The notes under the pieces are model-generated. The model did not search any database and was not told the DNA's origin. It worked only from the letters and a program-made list of their open reading frames with translations. Both the position numbers and the translations under genes were made by a program. A stretch of 64,000 bases of DNA from Methylophaga pinxianii (GTDB taxonomy: Bacteria; Pseudomonadota; Gammaproteobacteria; Nitrosococcales; Methylophagaceae): assembly GCF_020447225.1 (NCBI RefSeq), contig NZ_JAJAEO010000185.1, forward strand, positions 23,095-87,094. Direction: 5' to 3'. The first letter of the stretch is position 1. Each line of letters begins with the position of its first letter. Of this stretch, positions 19,525-28,675 are shown piece after piece.

Positions 19525-19977
19525 TTAAGCTGTTTCAGAAATGGGAGTCTTATTCATTTCATAGAGACCGATAAAGTCCTGCATACCCAGTGCTGCTATG
19601 GTGTCTCCATTATCATCAAGAATTTCATACATCAGGCCATCCGTTCCCCGAATACTAAATAAAACGATTGTTCCCTCATCACCCCCACATTCCCGATGCG
19701 GGGTGATGTCAGCCGGACTAGCTGTATAACTACCGACAGGTCGCATCTCTTTTAATTCACCGTTGGCATGGTATAAATGATGCTCGCCATGAATAACAAA
19801 GGTATGATTCAGAGCACAATGTCGATGAAGAAATATGGGGTCATTGGCGGCAAATTTAAAAATGACATCGATTACTTTGTTCACGTGGTCAATGTTAAGA
19901 ATGCAATAGCGAAAATTTTCAAACTCGCCAAACTTTTGCCACTTGATATGCGAATCATCAAAAATATATTTACTCAT
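19525..19977 (-). CDS. Cupin-fold protein
   Basis: A 150-residue soluble protein with a single cupin domain. The first motif has HRHCALNHTFVIHGEHHLY and the second GSYTASPADITPHRECGGDEGTIVLFS, so several His and a Glu are positioned to bind a metal. The C-terminus has DNGDTIAALGMQDF. Cupins of this size are dioxygenases, isomerases or sensors, and nothing distinguishes which. It is the first gene of the minus-strand group with the ATP-grasp protein and the 668-residue protein, and its leader (19978-20113) contains hairpins and T tracts. Confidence 0.75.
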   Translation of the reverse strand: MSKYIFDDSHIKWQKFGEFENFRYCILNIDHVNKVIDVIFKFAANDPIFLHRHCALNHTFVIHGEHHLYHANGELKEMRPVGSYTASPADITPHRECGGDEGTIVLFSIRGTDGLMYEILDDNGDTIAALGMQDFIGLYEMNKTPISETA

Positions 19978-20086
19978 CCTTGCTTCCTCATTGTTTGTTG
20001 TAAGGGGTAAAAAAATCCGGCTTGGTAAAGCTCGCCTTTATATTACGTAATCCCAAGCTAGCTCCTATACAGATATAAGCCTGCTA

Positions 20087-20113
20087 AAAGCGGGCGTTTT
20101 GCCCGATTTTTTT
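20087..20113 (+). terminator. Orphan Rho-independent terminator in the cupin/kinase gap
   Basis: AAAAGCGGGCGTTTTGCCCGATTTTTTT: stem CGGGC/GCCCG with a T7 tract on the plus strand. No plus-strand gene lies upstream of it, so it would end either an antisense transcript of the cupin gene, a small RNA, or a kinase leader. The gap also contains the palindrome ATTACGTAAT at 20042-20051. Confidence 0.65.
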
Positions 20114-20181
20114 AATTACATTCTCATGGCCAGATAAGTTGTTTAAAGTACAAATGAAAGAAATTCAGAGCTGTTTTTTCC

Positions 20182-21576
20182 ATGCGTACATTTAGCTTGA
20201 AAAGTTATCTGCTGTTATTAATTATTACGGTTGCAACCTTATGCCTCATGTTCACCTCTTTGTGGGTGCTATATCAAACAGATAAACAAACTCAACAGCA
20301 GACTCAGCAAGCTTTAAACTCTGCTGCCAAGCAATTGCACGTACAACGCATTCGTGTACAGACCAACTTTGATAGAGCTGAAAACTTTCCCAATTTGGCG
20401 TTATGGCAAGAGGCAGAAAATTACTCGGGTTTATGTTTACGCTTTATCGGGGTGGAGGCTACAGTGGAGCAAAGCGTTTGTCGTGGAGGAGGGATGACTG
20501 AATCATGGCCTGCTTGGTTTGAACTGTTATATCGAAAGCTGTTTCATCCTGATAAAGCCCTGGAGCAACCAATATCTCATGCGGGTCAGTACTACGGCAC
20601 GTTGATGGCGTTGCCGAGTGACGATGTGGCACTTAATAATGCTTGGCAGGATATTCGCAAATTAATGGGCCTGGCTGTACTAACCACCATCTCACTGAGC
20701 GTTATGCTCTATTTCGCTATAGGTTATTTATTAGCGCCAAGTCGTGTGATTATTCACGATCTGCAAAAGATGAAAACCAATGAATTTTCTTCCCGGATGC
20801 CCGATTTTTTTATAACGGAGTGGCAATATATGGGACAGGAGATAAATCAACTTGCAGCGGACTTACAGACTAATTTAGCAGAAAGAAAGGCTCTGGCATT
20901 AAAATTGGTGGGCATCCAGGAACAGGAAAGAAAGTTTCTCGCCAGGGAGTTGCATGATGAGTTTGGTCAGTCGTTGGCTGGATTATCTGCCGTCGCATCA
21001 TTGATCACTCAACTCGCGGAAAAAGATTATCCCTTATTGGCCAGCCAAGGCGAAAAGATCACGGAGATTACAACTCATATGATGGATTTATTACGCGGTA
21101 TGTTGATTCGCCTTCGGCCTTCAGATTTTGATGAACTAGGCTTAGTGGATAGTTTAAAAGTCTTGATTACGGGGTGGAATACTCAAAACAGTGGTAAAAC
21201 CCACTATCAACTAGAGGTAATAGGCGACTTTTCAGACTTAAACGATACATTGCCAGTCAATTTATTTCGGATGGTACAGGAATGTTTGACGAATATTGCC
21301 AAACATTCCAGGGCATCAAAGGCGCTAGTGATGTTACAACGTATTAATGTCCCAGCAGTTGGTAAGTGGCGAGAACATATTGTTTTGAACATCGAAGATG
21401 ATGGCATTGCAAGTGATCTGACATTTATCAAAAGACCGGGCATAGGCTTACTGGGCTTGCAGGAGAGGGTGGAAGCTCTCGGAGGAATGCTTCAATTCAA
21501 TGCACTATCACCAAGTGGACTGGCTATACATATTGATATTCCACTACAAAATACTAGAGAAGAATCCAGTGAATAA
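20182..21576 (+). CDS. NarX-type sensor histidine kinase
   Basis: A 464-residue membrane kinase of the HisKA_3/HATPase_c class. Transmembrane helices at about residues 9-31 and 155-182 enclose a periplasmic sensor of about 120 residues. A HAMP-like linker leads to the H-box IQEQERKFLARELHDEFGQ with the phosphorylated His, and the ATPase part has RMVQECLTNIAKHSRA, NIEDDG and a GIGLLGLQERVEALGG G-box. It would phosphorylate the response regulator whose ATG lies one base after its TAA. The signal is unknown. Nearby genes (cupin/ATP-grasp group, CynX-type transporter, tdm) do not settle the target. Confidence 0.92.
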   Translation: MRTFSLKSYLLLLIITVATLCLMFTSLWVLYQTDKQTQQQTQQALNSAAKQLHVQRIRVQTNFDRAENFPNLALWQEAENYSGLCLRFIGVEATVEQSVCRGGGMTESWPAWFELLYRKLFHPDKALEQPISHAGQYYGTLMALPSDDVALNNAWQDIRKLMGLAVLTTISLSVMLYFAIGYLLAPSRVIIHDLQKMKTNEFSSRMPDFFITEWQYMGQEINQLAADLQTNLAERKALALKLVGIQEQERKFLARELHDEFGQSLAGLSAVASLITQLAEKDYPLLASQGEKITEITTHMMDLLRGMLIRLRPSDFDELGLVDSLKVLITGWNTQNSGKTHYQLEVIGDFSDLNDTLPVNLFRMVQECLTNIAKHSRASKALVMLQRINVPAVGKWREHIVLNIEDDGIASDLTFIKRPGIGLLGLQERVEALGGMLQFNALSPSGLAIHIDIPLQNTREESSE

Positions 21577-21577
21577 T

Positions 21578-22225
21578 ATGCCTATTCATATTTTGATGGT
21601 GGATGATCACGCTATCGTTAGAGAGGGATATCGGGCATTACTGGAAAAACAACGCAATATGAGAATTGTTGCTGAGGCCGGTAGTGGCGAAGAAGCGTAT
21701 ATCTTGTATAAGCAGCATCGGCCAAACCTGCTCATTATGGATTTGTCATTGCCGGATCAAAGTGGGATTGAAACGATTTCACGTATCAAAAAATATGACC
21801 CAGCTGCGAGCATTCTGGTATTTACAATGCATCAAAATCCATTAATTGCATCCAAAGCCATTCAGGCTGGTGCAAGAGGCTATATAACCAAAAATAATTT
21901 ACCTGCTGTATTGATAAAGGCGATTTACGACGTTCATTGTGGTGTTATGGCTTTGAGTCAGGATATAGAAAAGGCAATTGCAATCGACAGGGTGGCTGGG
22001 CCAGCGTTGGCAATAAAACAATTAACAGTCCGAGAGTTTGAAATTTTAAGGTTAGTGGTAACAGGCAAATCAGCAACAGAAATTGCCGAGATATTGAATA
22101 TTAGTCCCAAAACAGTGGCAAACTGTCATTACTTGATTAAACGCAAGTTGAGGGTATCAAATGACATCGAACTCACCCATCTGGCCATTAAAATGCATGT
22201 GATAAATCCCGTTGAAGAATTCTAA
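21578..22225 (+). CDS. NarL/FixJ-family response regulator
   Basis: A 215-residue regulator. The receiver begins MPIHILMVDDHAIVREGYRALL and has the phosphoacceptor Asp in LLIMDLSLPDQSG and the Lys in GYITKNN. The C-terminal LuxR-type helix-turn-helix reads LTVREFEILRLVVTGKSATEIAEILNIS followed by KTVANCHYLIKRKL. The ATG at 21578 is chosen because it starts the receiver and AGAGAAG lies upstream; a GTG nine bases earlier and longer readings inside the kinase are less likely. It is the partner of the membrane kinase just before it. Its regulon is not visible in the sequence. Confidence 0.93.
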   Translation: MPIHILMVDDHAIVREGYRALLEKQRNMRIVAEAGSGEEAYILYKQHRPNLLIMDLSLPDQSGIETISRIKKYDPAASILVFTMHQNPLIASKAIQAGARGYITKNNLPAVLIKAIYDVHCGVMALSQDIEKAIAIDRVAGPALAIKQLTVREFEILRLVVTGKSATEIAEILNISPKTVANCHYLIKRKLRVSNDIELTHLAIKMHVINPVEEF

Positions 22226-22238
22226 AGATATCTCTTGT

Positions 22239-23447
22239 TTAGCCAGAATGAGACGCATAATGTTTTTGATAGTGTAGAGGATTAAACGCGCAGGCCATAA
22301 ATAAGCCCAAAATGCCTAATCCAGCCAGCATTATCCAAGCCACGCTGAAGCTTTGCAAAGCATCACGGATCCATCCCGCAACCCAGGGACTAATAGCAGC
22401 AATCATCGCTCCCACACCTTGTACAAAACCGGCGAGTTTACCGGCAATGATGGAGTCTGGATGATGATCCATGGTCACGATCAGCGCCATGGGGTAGATG
22501 CCGCCAATGCCTAACCCAACAATGGCTGACCAGAGCCACAGACTGATATCCGGTCTCAACGCCATGCCCCCAAAACCGATGATTTGCAAACTGCATAAAA
22601 TAAACAAAATGCGCCGACGGTCGATATTTTTAGCGGACAGGGCAGGGAACAGCAAACCAGCGACGACTTCCATGGCGGTTAATAAGCCCAGCATCAGTCC
22701 AGCCTGCTTGGCGGTGTATCCTTGTTCAATTGCATAGGGGGATAACCAGGCCAGAACGCAGACGTACCCACTGGAGCCTAATGAAAAAAACAAAGCCAGA
22801 TACCAGCTTCGTCTGTTTCGCCACAATCCAGGTGTGGCAATAGTTTCGGAGGTTTCAGATTGAAAACGTCTGGTATCAGGTTTGTATAACAGCCAAGCAA
22901 TTAAAGCGAGCACTGCAAGCAAACTCCAACTACCCAATCCCATTTTCCAGCCATATGAAGCTTCAATAAATGGTGATATCGAAGCGGATACCGCCGCCCC
23001 TGCCATAATACCGGTGATATACAGTCCCATTATTTTGGGATGCTGTGCACCATAAATACTTTTGATCACCATCGGCATGAGTGCCTGAATTAAGGCAATG
23101 CCCAAACCGGCGACCAGGGCAGTGATAATTAGACCGCTGGCGTTAAATGCCCATAATCTCAAACCGGCAGCAATGACCAATAACACAATTGAAAAAACAA
23201 TAATTTGATTGACGCCAAACCGGTGAGCCAATTTGTAACCGGCAAGACAAAACAGCCCCATTGCAAAAACCGGTAATGTAGTCAGTAATGACGCCAGCTT
23301 AAAGCTCAGCGTGATGTCCTGTTGTATGGCAGGAAGTAACGGGCCGACAGAGGCCAGAATAGGGCGAAGATTTAATGCCACCAATACGATGACCGCCGTC
23401 AGGATGATTTTTTGCAGTGCTGAATACGAGTCAGTATTGTTGGACAT
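22239..23447 (-). CDS. MFS transporter, CynX/NimT type
   Basis: A 402-residue transporter with about twelve helices. The N-terminal signature LNLRPILASVGPLLPAIQQD is typical of the CynX/NimT branch (cyanate, nitroimidazole and related anions). The centre reads GWKMGLGSWSLLAVLALIAWLL and the second half contains LGIGGIYPMALIVTMDHH. Its substrate is unknown. It is divergent from a MarR-type gene 116 bases away, an arrangement in which the MarR protein often represses the transporter. Confidence 0.88.
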   Translation of the reverse strand: MSNNTDSYSALQKIILTAVIVLVALNLRPILASVGPLLPAIQQDITLSFKLASLLTTLPVFAMGLFCLAGYKLAHRFGVNQIIVFSIVLLVIAAGLRLWAFNASGLIITALVAGLGIALIQALMPMVIKSIYGAQHPKIMGLYITGIMAGAAVSASISPFIEASYGWKMGLGSWSLLAVLALIAWLLYKPDTRRFQSETSETIATPGLWRNRRSWYLALFFSLGSSGYVCVLAWLSPYAIEQGYTAKQAGLMLGLLTAMEVVAGLLFPALSAKNIDRRRILFILCSLQIIGFGGMALRPDISLWLWSAIVGLGIGGIYPMALIVTMDHHPDSIIAGKLAGFVQGVGAMIAAISPWVAGWIRDALQSFSVAWIMLAGLGILGLFMACAFNPLHYQKHYASHSG

Positions 23448-23563
23448 ACAGCCTCTTTGCTTTATGCTCGGGTGGGAGAAAGGTATTTATCTTGATGTAA
23501 AGATACTTGCAGGTTAAAGCCAAATTAGTATGATGTAAAGAATCTTTATATTGAGATAGTTTC

Positions 23564-24082
23564 ATGGCAAAGCAAATCGAAGATGTTCAGTTGGATAGTA
23601 TTGATCGACTTATCACGCAATGGCGAAACGAAAACATCGAGTCCGACTTATTGCCCATGGCAATTCTTGGGCGGCTGGCCAAGCTGGGAAAATATATCGA
23701 TAACGATATTTTACATTGTCATCAGCAACATGATTTGCGACAGGGCGAGTTTGATGTGCTGGCTACCTTAAGACGCTCCGGTAAACCCTATAGCCTGACG
23801 CCGTCAGAGTTATATCAGAGCATGTTATTGACATCCGGAGCCATGACCAGTCGGCTGGATCGGCTGGAAACAAAAGGTCTGATACGACGTGAACACAGTC
23901 AAGCTGACAGACGTTCCATACAGGTCACGCTGACGACCCGGGGCAAAAAGACCATTGATTCGGTATTACCAGCGCATATTGCTGCGCAACATCGTTTATT
24001 GGATGGGGTGAGCCAGCGTGACCGTCAAGTGTTAGCACAACTTCTCAAACGCTGGTTAACCCAACTGGAATCAGTCAATTAA
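23564..24082 (+). CDS. MarR-family transcriptional regulator
   Basis: A 172-residue winged-helix regulator. The DNA-binding part has GEFDVLATLRRSGKPYSLTPSELYQSM, followed by the recognition helix region TSGAMTSRLDRLETKGLIRRE and the wing DRRSIQVTLTTRGKK. The shape is ordinary for the family, with an N-terminal extension of about 30 residues. It is transcribed away from the CynX-type transporter and convergent with tdm, ending 21 bases from the tdm stop. The likely target is the divergent transporter promoter; the effector is not predictable. Confidence 0.92.
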   Translation: MAKQIEDVQLDSIDRLITQWRNENIESDLLPMAILGRLAKLGKYIDNDILHCHQQHDLRQGEFDVLATLRRSGKPYSLTPSELYQSMLLTSGAMTSRLDRLETKGLIRREHSQADRRSIQVTLTTRGKKTIDSVLPAHIAAQHRLLDGVSQRDRQVLAQLLKRWLTQLESVN

Positions 24083-24103
24083 ATCTATCTAAAAACAATC
24101 ATT

Positions 24104-26428
24104 TTATGAAAGCAATTTTTCACGCCTGGGATCATAAAACGGCAGTTTAACAATTTCACCCGCAAGCCGTTTCTGCTGCCCATCCAGTTTTCCAACGTCA
24201 AGTCGCGTACCAATATGCGCAAAATCCGGTGCCAAGCGCACCAAGGCGATCTGTTTACCCATCAATGGTGAATAGGTTGCACTCGTTACTATGCCAACCG
24301 GGAAACGACCGTTATAGACATAATCTCCATGTGCTGCCGGATCGCCACCTTCGAGTACCATACCCATCAATTTATGACGACTTTCCGCTAGTTGCCGGGC
24401 CAGTGCCTCGCGACCAATAAAGTCTGCTTTTTTGTTATGCAGCGGCACACTGAAACCGGTGCCTGCTTCAAACGGCGTAATCTCATGGGTAAACTCATGC
24501 TCAGCCATGCTTAAACCGGCTTCGATCCGTAATATATCCAGAGCAGCAAAGCCCATTGGAGCAATGTCATAAGCTTGTCCGGCTTGCCATACCGCATCCC
24601 ATACAGCGGTTGAATCATCCGGATGACACCAGACTTCATAGCCCAACTCACCGGTATAGCCGGTTCGTGAAATCATGATGGGTATACCGGAAGGTCCATT
24701 AAGCCGGCCGATAGTGAAGTGAAACCATTTAAGTTTATCAACGCTTGGTTGACTGTCCGAAGTCCAGACAATCTCACTCAGCAACACGCGGCTTTTAGGC
24801 CCCTGTACGGCGAGATTATCCAGTTGCTCAGTTGCATTTCGAATGCTGACTTTAAAGCCATTTTGCTGCGCTTTTTCCCGCATCCAGATCCCGGTATATT
24901 CTGCACCACAAATCCAGCGATAAGCTTGTTCACCCATGCGGAATATCGTGCCATCATCAATCATGCCGCCGGTTTCCAAACAGATTGCAGAGTGGGCGAT
25001 TTCGCCAATCGCCATCCGGCTGACATTTTGTGTTAACACATACTGTAAAAAAGCCACTGCATCCGGGCCGACCACTTCAAATTTGCGTAATGCCGATAAA
25101 TCCAGCACGGCCACGCGTTCCCGACAGGCCAGATATTCGGCATTAGCACCCCACCCGGCATAATCTGTAGCCACCCAGTATCCAGCATAGTCGATAAATT
25201 TTTTGCTGAGTTCAGAGGTTCGATTATGAAAACCGGAAGCTTTGGTCATGCGAGGTAACTCCTCAAAAGTAGTTCGGTGAGCAATGGCTCGAGGAAACTG
25301 CTGATCAGCAGCATAAATGCGTACATGAATATCGGTAGGCTGCCAGCCATTGGCGGGATCAATGTCATCCGGGCAAGCCGATGAGGCACAGATAAGATCC
25401 CGATCAGCCCTGAATAACACATAATCTCCGGCGCGCGACCAGGGTTCATCCATAAATACGCCACCAGAGGCATCAATAGCGGTGTTAAAAAATAAGTTGA
25501 TGGCTGGCCAACCGGCACGTGGCTTGATGCCAAATGGAGCGAGCACGCGATTAAAGTTTTCAGTGCAGCTGATATGGCCGAAATAGCCACTGTCATCATA
25601 ATATTTCGGGGTGCAGGCCAGTAGAAAACTGTCATGTCGTCCGACCGTATCCTGCACTACTTCCAGCATGGATTGCAGATCTGATCCTAGGAAGCGTGAG
25701 TGCAGACCGGGTACCGGATTACTGAGTCCCATCACCGTTCGAGTGGCCGTAGCATCCAGCCCAAGCTCAATACCCTCATCCAGCGCTTGTTTATCAAAGG
25801 CGACAAAGTCCGAACATTGCTTGCCGGAAACATCAATAATCTGGATCCATTCACCTTTTTTAACGGTATAGGTCCTTGCCGAGGCAAGTGGAATACGTAA
25901 CTCTGACTTTATCGGTCCCAGTGGTGGCGGAAGAGGCGTTTCAAGCTGACTTGCATAACTAACCTTCAGTTCAACCTCCGTGACCGGACTTTGTTCATCC
26001 ACCGCCATTTTGGCTCCCGCAGCCACAATGACTACGCTTAAATCTTCAATAGCCTCTAAACGTGCGACTTCAGATCCCGCTACCACTAAAACCTGTTCAA
26101 GGTGAGTTTCATCTAACTGCCAGTCAGCCAGGTGGTTACGCAATGTCTCCGCAGCCGAACCTGACTGTCCAAGCTGTTGCTTGATAGCTTCTGCAGAGAC
26201 AGGTTTGCGGGTGTCGAGTAATTCAGGTGCCGATGTACCATTTGAGTTTAATACAATCAGTTCACTGGATTGCAGCTTGTCCTGACTGGAAATTTCCAGC
26301 ACATCGCCTTTATTCAATGAGAGGTTTATCGCTTGATGTCCAGCCAGACGATATTGGCGAGTAGGCTTTTCTGAAGGTTGATTAAAAAAATAATCATCCC
26401 CCCATTGTTGATTTTGCAGTTCTAACAT
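24104..26428 (-). CDS. tdm: Trimethylamine-N-oxide demethylase
   Basis: A 774-residue two-domain enzyme that splits trimethylamine N-oxide into dimethylamine and formaldehyde; the formaldehyde is handed to tetrahydrofolate. The N-terminal half (about 170-400) is a DUF1989 domain with cysteines in GKQCSDFVAFD, LLACTPKYYDDSGYFGHISCTENFNR and ICASSACPDD that fit its zinc site. The C-terminal half (about 415-765) is a GcvT-type folate-binding domain with ETGGMIDDGTIFRM, SRTGYTGELGYEVW and LRIEAGLSM. This DUF1989-plus-GcvT layout is that of Tdm. tmm lies about 3.2 kb away, with a two-component system between. Dimethylglycine dehydrogenase-like proteins share only the C-terminal part. The first 170 residues resemble a further beta-rich domain that I cannot name. 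Confidence 0.92.
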   Translation of the reverse strand: MLELQNQQWGDDYFFNQPSEKPTRQYRLAGHQAINLSLNKGDVLEISSQDKLQSSELIVLNSNGTSAPELLDTRKPVSAEAIKQQLGQSGSAAETLRNHLADWQLDETHLEQVLVVAGSEVARLEAIEDLSVVIVAAGAKMAVDEQSPVTEVELKVSYASQLETPLPPPLGPIKSELRIPLASARTYTVKKGEWIQIIDVSGKQCSDFVAFDKQALDEGIELGLDATATRTVMGLSNPVPGLHSRFLGSDLQSMLEVVQDTVGRHDSFLLACTPKYYDDSGYFGHISCTENFNRVLAPFGIKPRAGWPAINLFFNTAIDASGGVFMDEPWSRAGDYVLFRADRDLICASSACPDDIDPANGWQPTDIHVRIYAADQQFPRAIAHRTTFEELPRMTKASGFHNRTSELSKKFIDYAGYWVATDYAGWGANAEYLACRERVAVLDLSALRKFEVVGPDAVAFLQYVLTQNVSRMAIGEIAHSAICLETGGMIDDGTIFRMGEQAYRWICGAEYTGIWMREKAQQNGFKVSIRNATEQLDNLAVQGPKSRVLLSEIVWTSDSQPSVDKLKWFHFTIGRLNGPSGIPIMISRTGYTGELGYEVWCHPDDSTAVWDAVWQAGQAYDIAPMGFAALDILRIEAGLSMAEHEFTHEITPFEAGTGFSVPLHNKKADFIGREALARQLAESRHKLMGMVLEGGDPAAHGDYVYNGRFPVGIVTSATYSPLMGKQIALVRLAPDFAHIGTRLDVGKLDGQQKRLAGEIVKLPFYDPRREKLLS

Positions 26429-26822
26429 CGGTTAATCCTGGTGGCAGAAAAATCTGCAGTAAAGTCGAACTTATCTGGTGCATTAAGTCGGTATACGCGT
26501 CATTTAAGTGCAGATTTATCTCTATTGCACTCCTGTAAAATGACTATCTGCTGCCTGTACACTATTTATCTTCATCCAAATTGCATCAATTCTCCTGATG
26601 GCATACCTCATTGGTATTACTCCGGCCCGAAATCCCATCAGCTGGCATAAAAGCTGCTGTTTTTATACGACAACAACAATCCTCGCGATGACGTTTTAAA
26701 CTGGTTAATGGCATTTAACGGCTACTTCACTTTCAGCACCGAGTCACCGCAGACAACTATCGGTGTATGCATTCAGGTGCTAATGAAAGGGAAATAGCCG
26801 CTGGCCAAAGGACAATGGGGTC
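26429..26822. other. Intergenic region between divergent tdm and kinase genes
   Basis: This 394-base gap carries the promoters of tdm (minus) and of the broken kinase operon (plus). It contains a perfect inverted repeat ATACC/GGTAT at 26603-26617, a possible operator, and a short hairpin CAGCT...AGCTG with a T run near 26640-26660. No open frame in it resembles a known protein. Confidence 0.5.
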
Positions 26823-28004
26823 ATGCTCAATATCAAACGGAAAAACTGGCTATCAATTCAGGAGTGGTTGAGTCAGCGATTACAGTTAGTCTCACAGCAA
26901 AAAACTGTTAAACCTGCTTTGAACCTGAATGATCTGGTTTTTAAACTGGCGACAGCCAATGATATTAGTGAAATATTACCCAAAGTACTTGTCGCATTAC
27001 AGCAAATGGTCAATGAGCCATTTACGCATACAGAACACGGTGATTTACTTGTATTGTTCAGTAATTCCTTAACCTCCGAGTCTTTTTTGCATCATTCACT
27101 GGAAGTCGCTCCCGCGCCGAAATTGATTCAGGCACTGCATCAGCATTTCACGATGCGTAGAACTTCGGAAAAAAGCATTATCAACCTGCAGATAAACGCT
27201 GCTGCATTTACATTGGTACCGATACGTTTATTTGAGCACGATAATCAGACGGTTTGGCTGTTGATGATGTTTCGTCAGTCCGTGCCAGATGAAAAAAAAT
27301 TGAAGTGGGAAATGGCTGTGATCGAACAGACCTTGAGTAAAGGTTTGCAGGCCTGGTTTCAACGTGAAAGCAAAGTCAAACAGGCACTTGCTGCAGAGCG
27401 CGCAATTTAAGCCGCAGAGTTACATGATTCACTGGCACAGGTACTGGGCTATCTGAAGCTGAAAAGTGCCAAACTGGATAAATTATGCTTGAAAGATGAA
27501 TATGCCGAGCTAAAGCCGATAACCGAAGATTTGGCTGCCTATACACAGTGTGCCTATCATCAGACCCGAGAGTTAATTACCGCATCACGACTGACCATGC
27601 AAAACGAAAGCCTGTCTCAGGGCGTGACAAATTCCGTTCGAGAATTTGAACAACAATCAGCGATTGTGTTTGAACTGGATAATCGCTTACCACTCAATCC
27701 GCTTCCTCCCAAACAGTCCATTCAAATTATTTATATTATTCGTGAAAGTCTGAGCAATATTGTCCGTCACTCGCATGCAACACATGCCCGTGTGGCTTTG
27801 TTGTTAACCACACCGTCACAACTGCATATCCAAATTGAAGATAATGGTACCGGCATTGATTTTGCGTCGGCACGTCATGATAGTTTTGGTTTGCAAATCA
27901 TGCAGGAGCGGGCAGAACGGGTTGGCGCCAAGTTAAAGATTATGCAGCGTGCCGCCGGAGGCACAGTCGTGCAGCTGGATATGGATTTGGGGGGATTTGT
28001 ATGA
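26823..28004 (+). pseudogene. NarX-like sensor kinase interrupted by one TAA codon
   Basis: Two open segments, 26823-27410 and 27411-28004, lie in the same frame and together make a soluble HisKA_3 kinase of 393 codons. The first holds a GAF-like sensor (TANDISEILPKVLVALQQMV and VWLLMMF) and ends AAERAI. A TAA at 27408-27410 follows, then AAELHDSLAQVLGYLKLKSA, the H-box. The TAA stands where NarX-type kinases have a hydrophobic residue just before the phosphorylated His. The rest is intact: YIIRESLSNIVRHSHA, IEDNGTGID and FGLQIMQERAERVGA. A one-base change from TTA (Leu) would explain it. It could be a pseudogene, a sequencing error, a readthrough site, or a kinase fragment restarted at TTG 27489, which would lack the H-box. 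The stop overlaps the regulator start. Confidence 0.8.
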
Positions 28005-28675
28005 CGCCAATCTCGGTTGTGGTTGTCGATGACCATCCGTTATTTCGGCGTGGAGTCGTGGAGCTACTCAATGACAGTGACGAAATGACGGTGATTGCTC
28101 AATATGACTCAGCCAAATCATTGTTACACCATCTCAGTGAAACATATCCGGACATTCTGTTACTGGACCTGCAGATGCCCGATCAATCGGGACTGGAAGT
28201 TCTCAAGCAACTACGCAGTCATGACCAGCATCTTAAAATTATTATTATCACTGCCTGCAATGACCAGCAGATGTTGCTGGAAGCACTGCGTTTTGGTGCC
28301 AATGGTTTTTTACAAAAAGACACTCCGCCGGATGAAATTCTGGCGCAACTGGTGTCTGCGGTAAAAGGCAATGTAGTGATTAATGCCGGCGCTGTCACCT
28401 CATTGGCAACACATCTTCGTGAACATCAAACCGACGCCACCACTCATAGTGGTTCAGCTCTTATCCAGATGACAGAACGCGAACGTGAAACATTGTTTTA
28501 TATCTCCAAAGGACTAAATAATAAATTAATCGCAAGAGAGCTGGGTATCAGTGACGGTACGGTCAAGGTCTATGTGAAAAACCTGTTACGTAAACTGAAT
28601 TTGCATTCGCGGCTTGAACTGGCAGCCTGGGCCCACAACCATCAGTCTAGCGAACTATCAGACAGGGAGGGTTGA
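28001..28675 (+). CDS. NarL-type response regulator next to tmm
   Basis: A 224-residue regulator. The receiver starts ISVVVVDDHPLFRRGVVELL, has the Asp in ILLLDLQMPDQSG and the Lys in GFLQKDTPP; the LuxR-type helix-turn-helix reads TERERETLFYISKGLNNKLIARELGIS and TVKVYVKNLLRKL. The start overlaps the kinase stop by four bases, so the pair was co-translated. Because the kinase is interrupted, this regulator may act without its cognate partner. Its place between tdm and tmm makes control of methylated-amine use the natural guess. Confidence 0.93.
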   Translation: MTPISVVVVDDHPLFRRGVVELLNDSDEMTVIAQYDSAKSLLHHLSETYPDILLLDLQMPDQSGLEVLKQLRSHDQHLKIIIITACNDQQMLLEALRFGANGFLQKDTPPDEILAQLVSAVKGNVVINAGAVTSLATHLREHQTDATTHSGSALIQMTERERETLFYISKGLNNKLIARELGISDGTVKVYVKNLLRKLNLHSRLELAAWAHNHQSSELSDREG

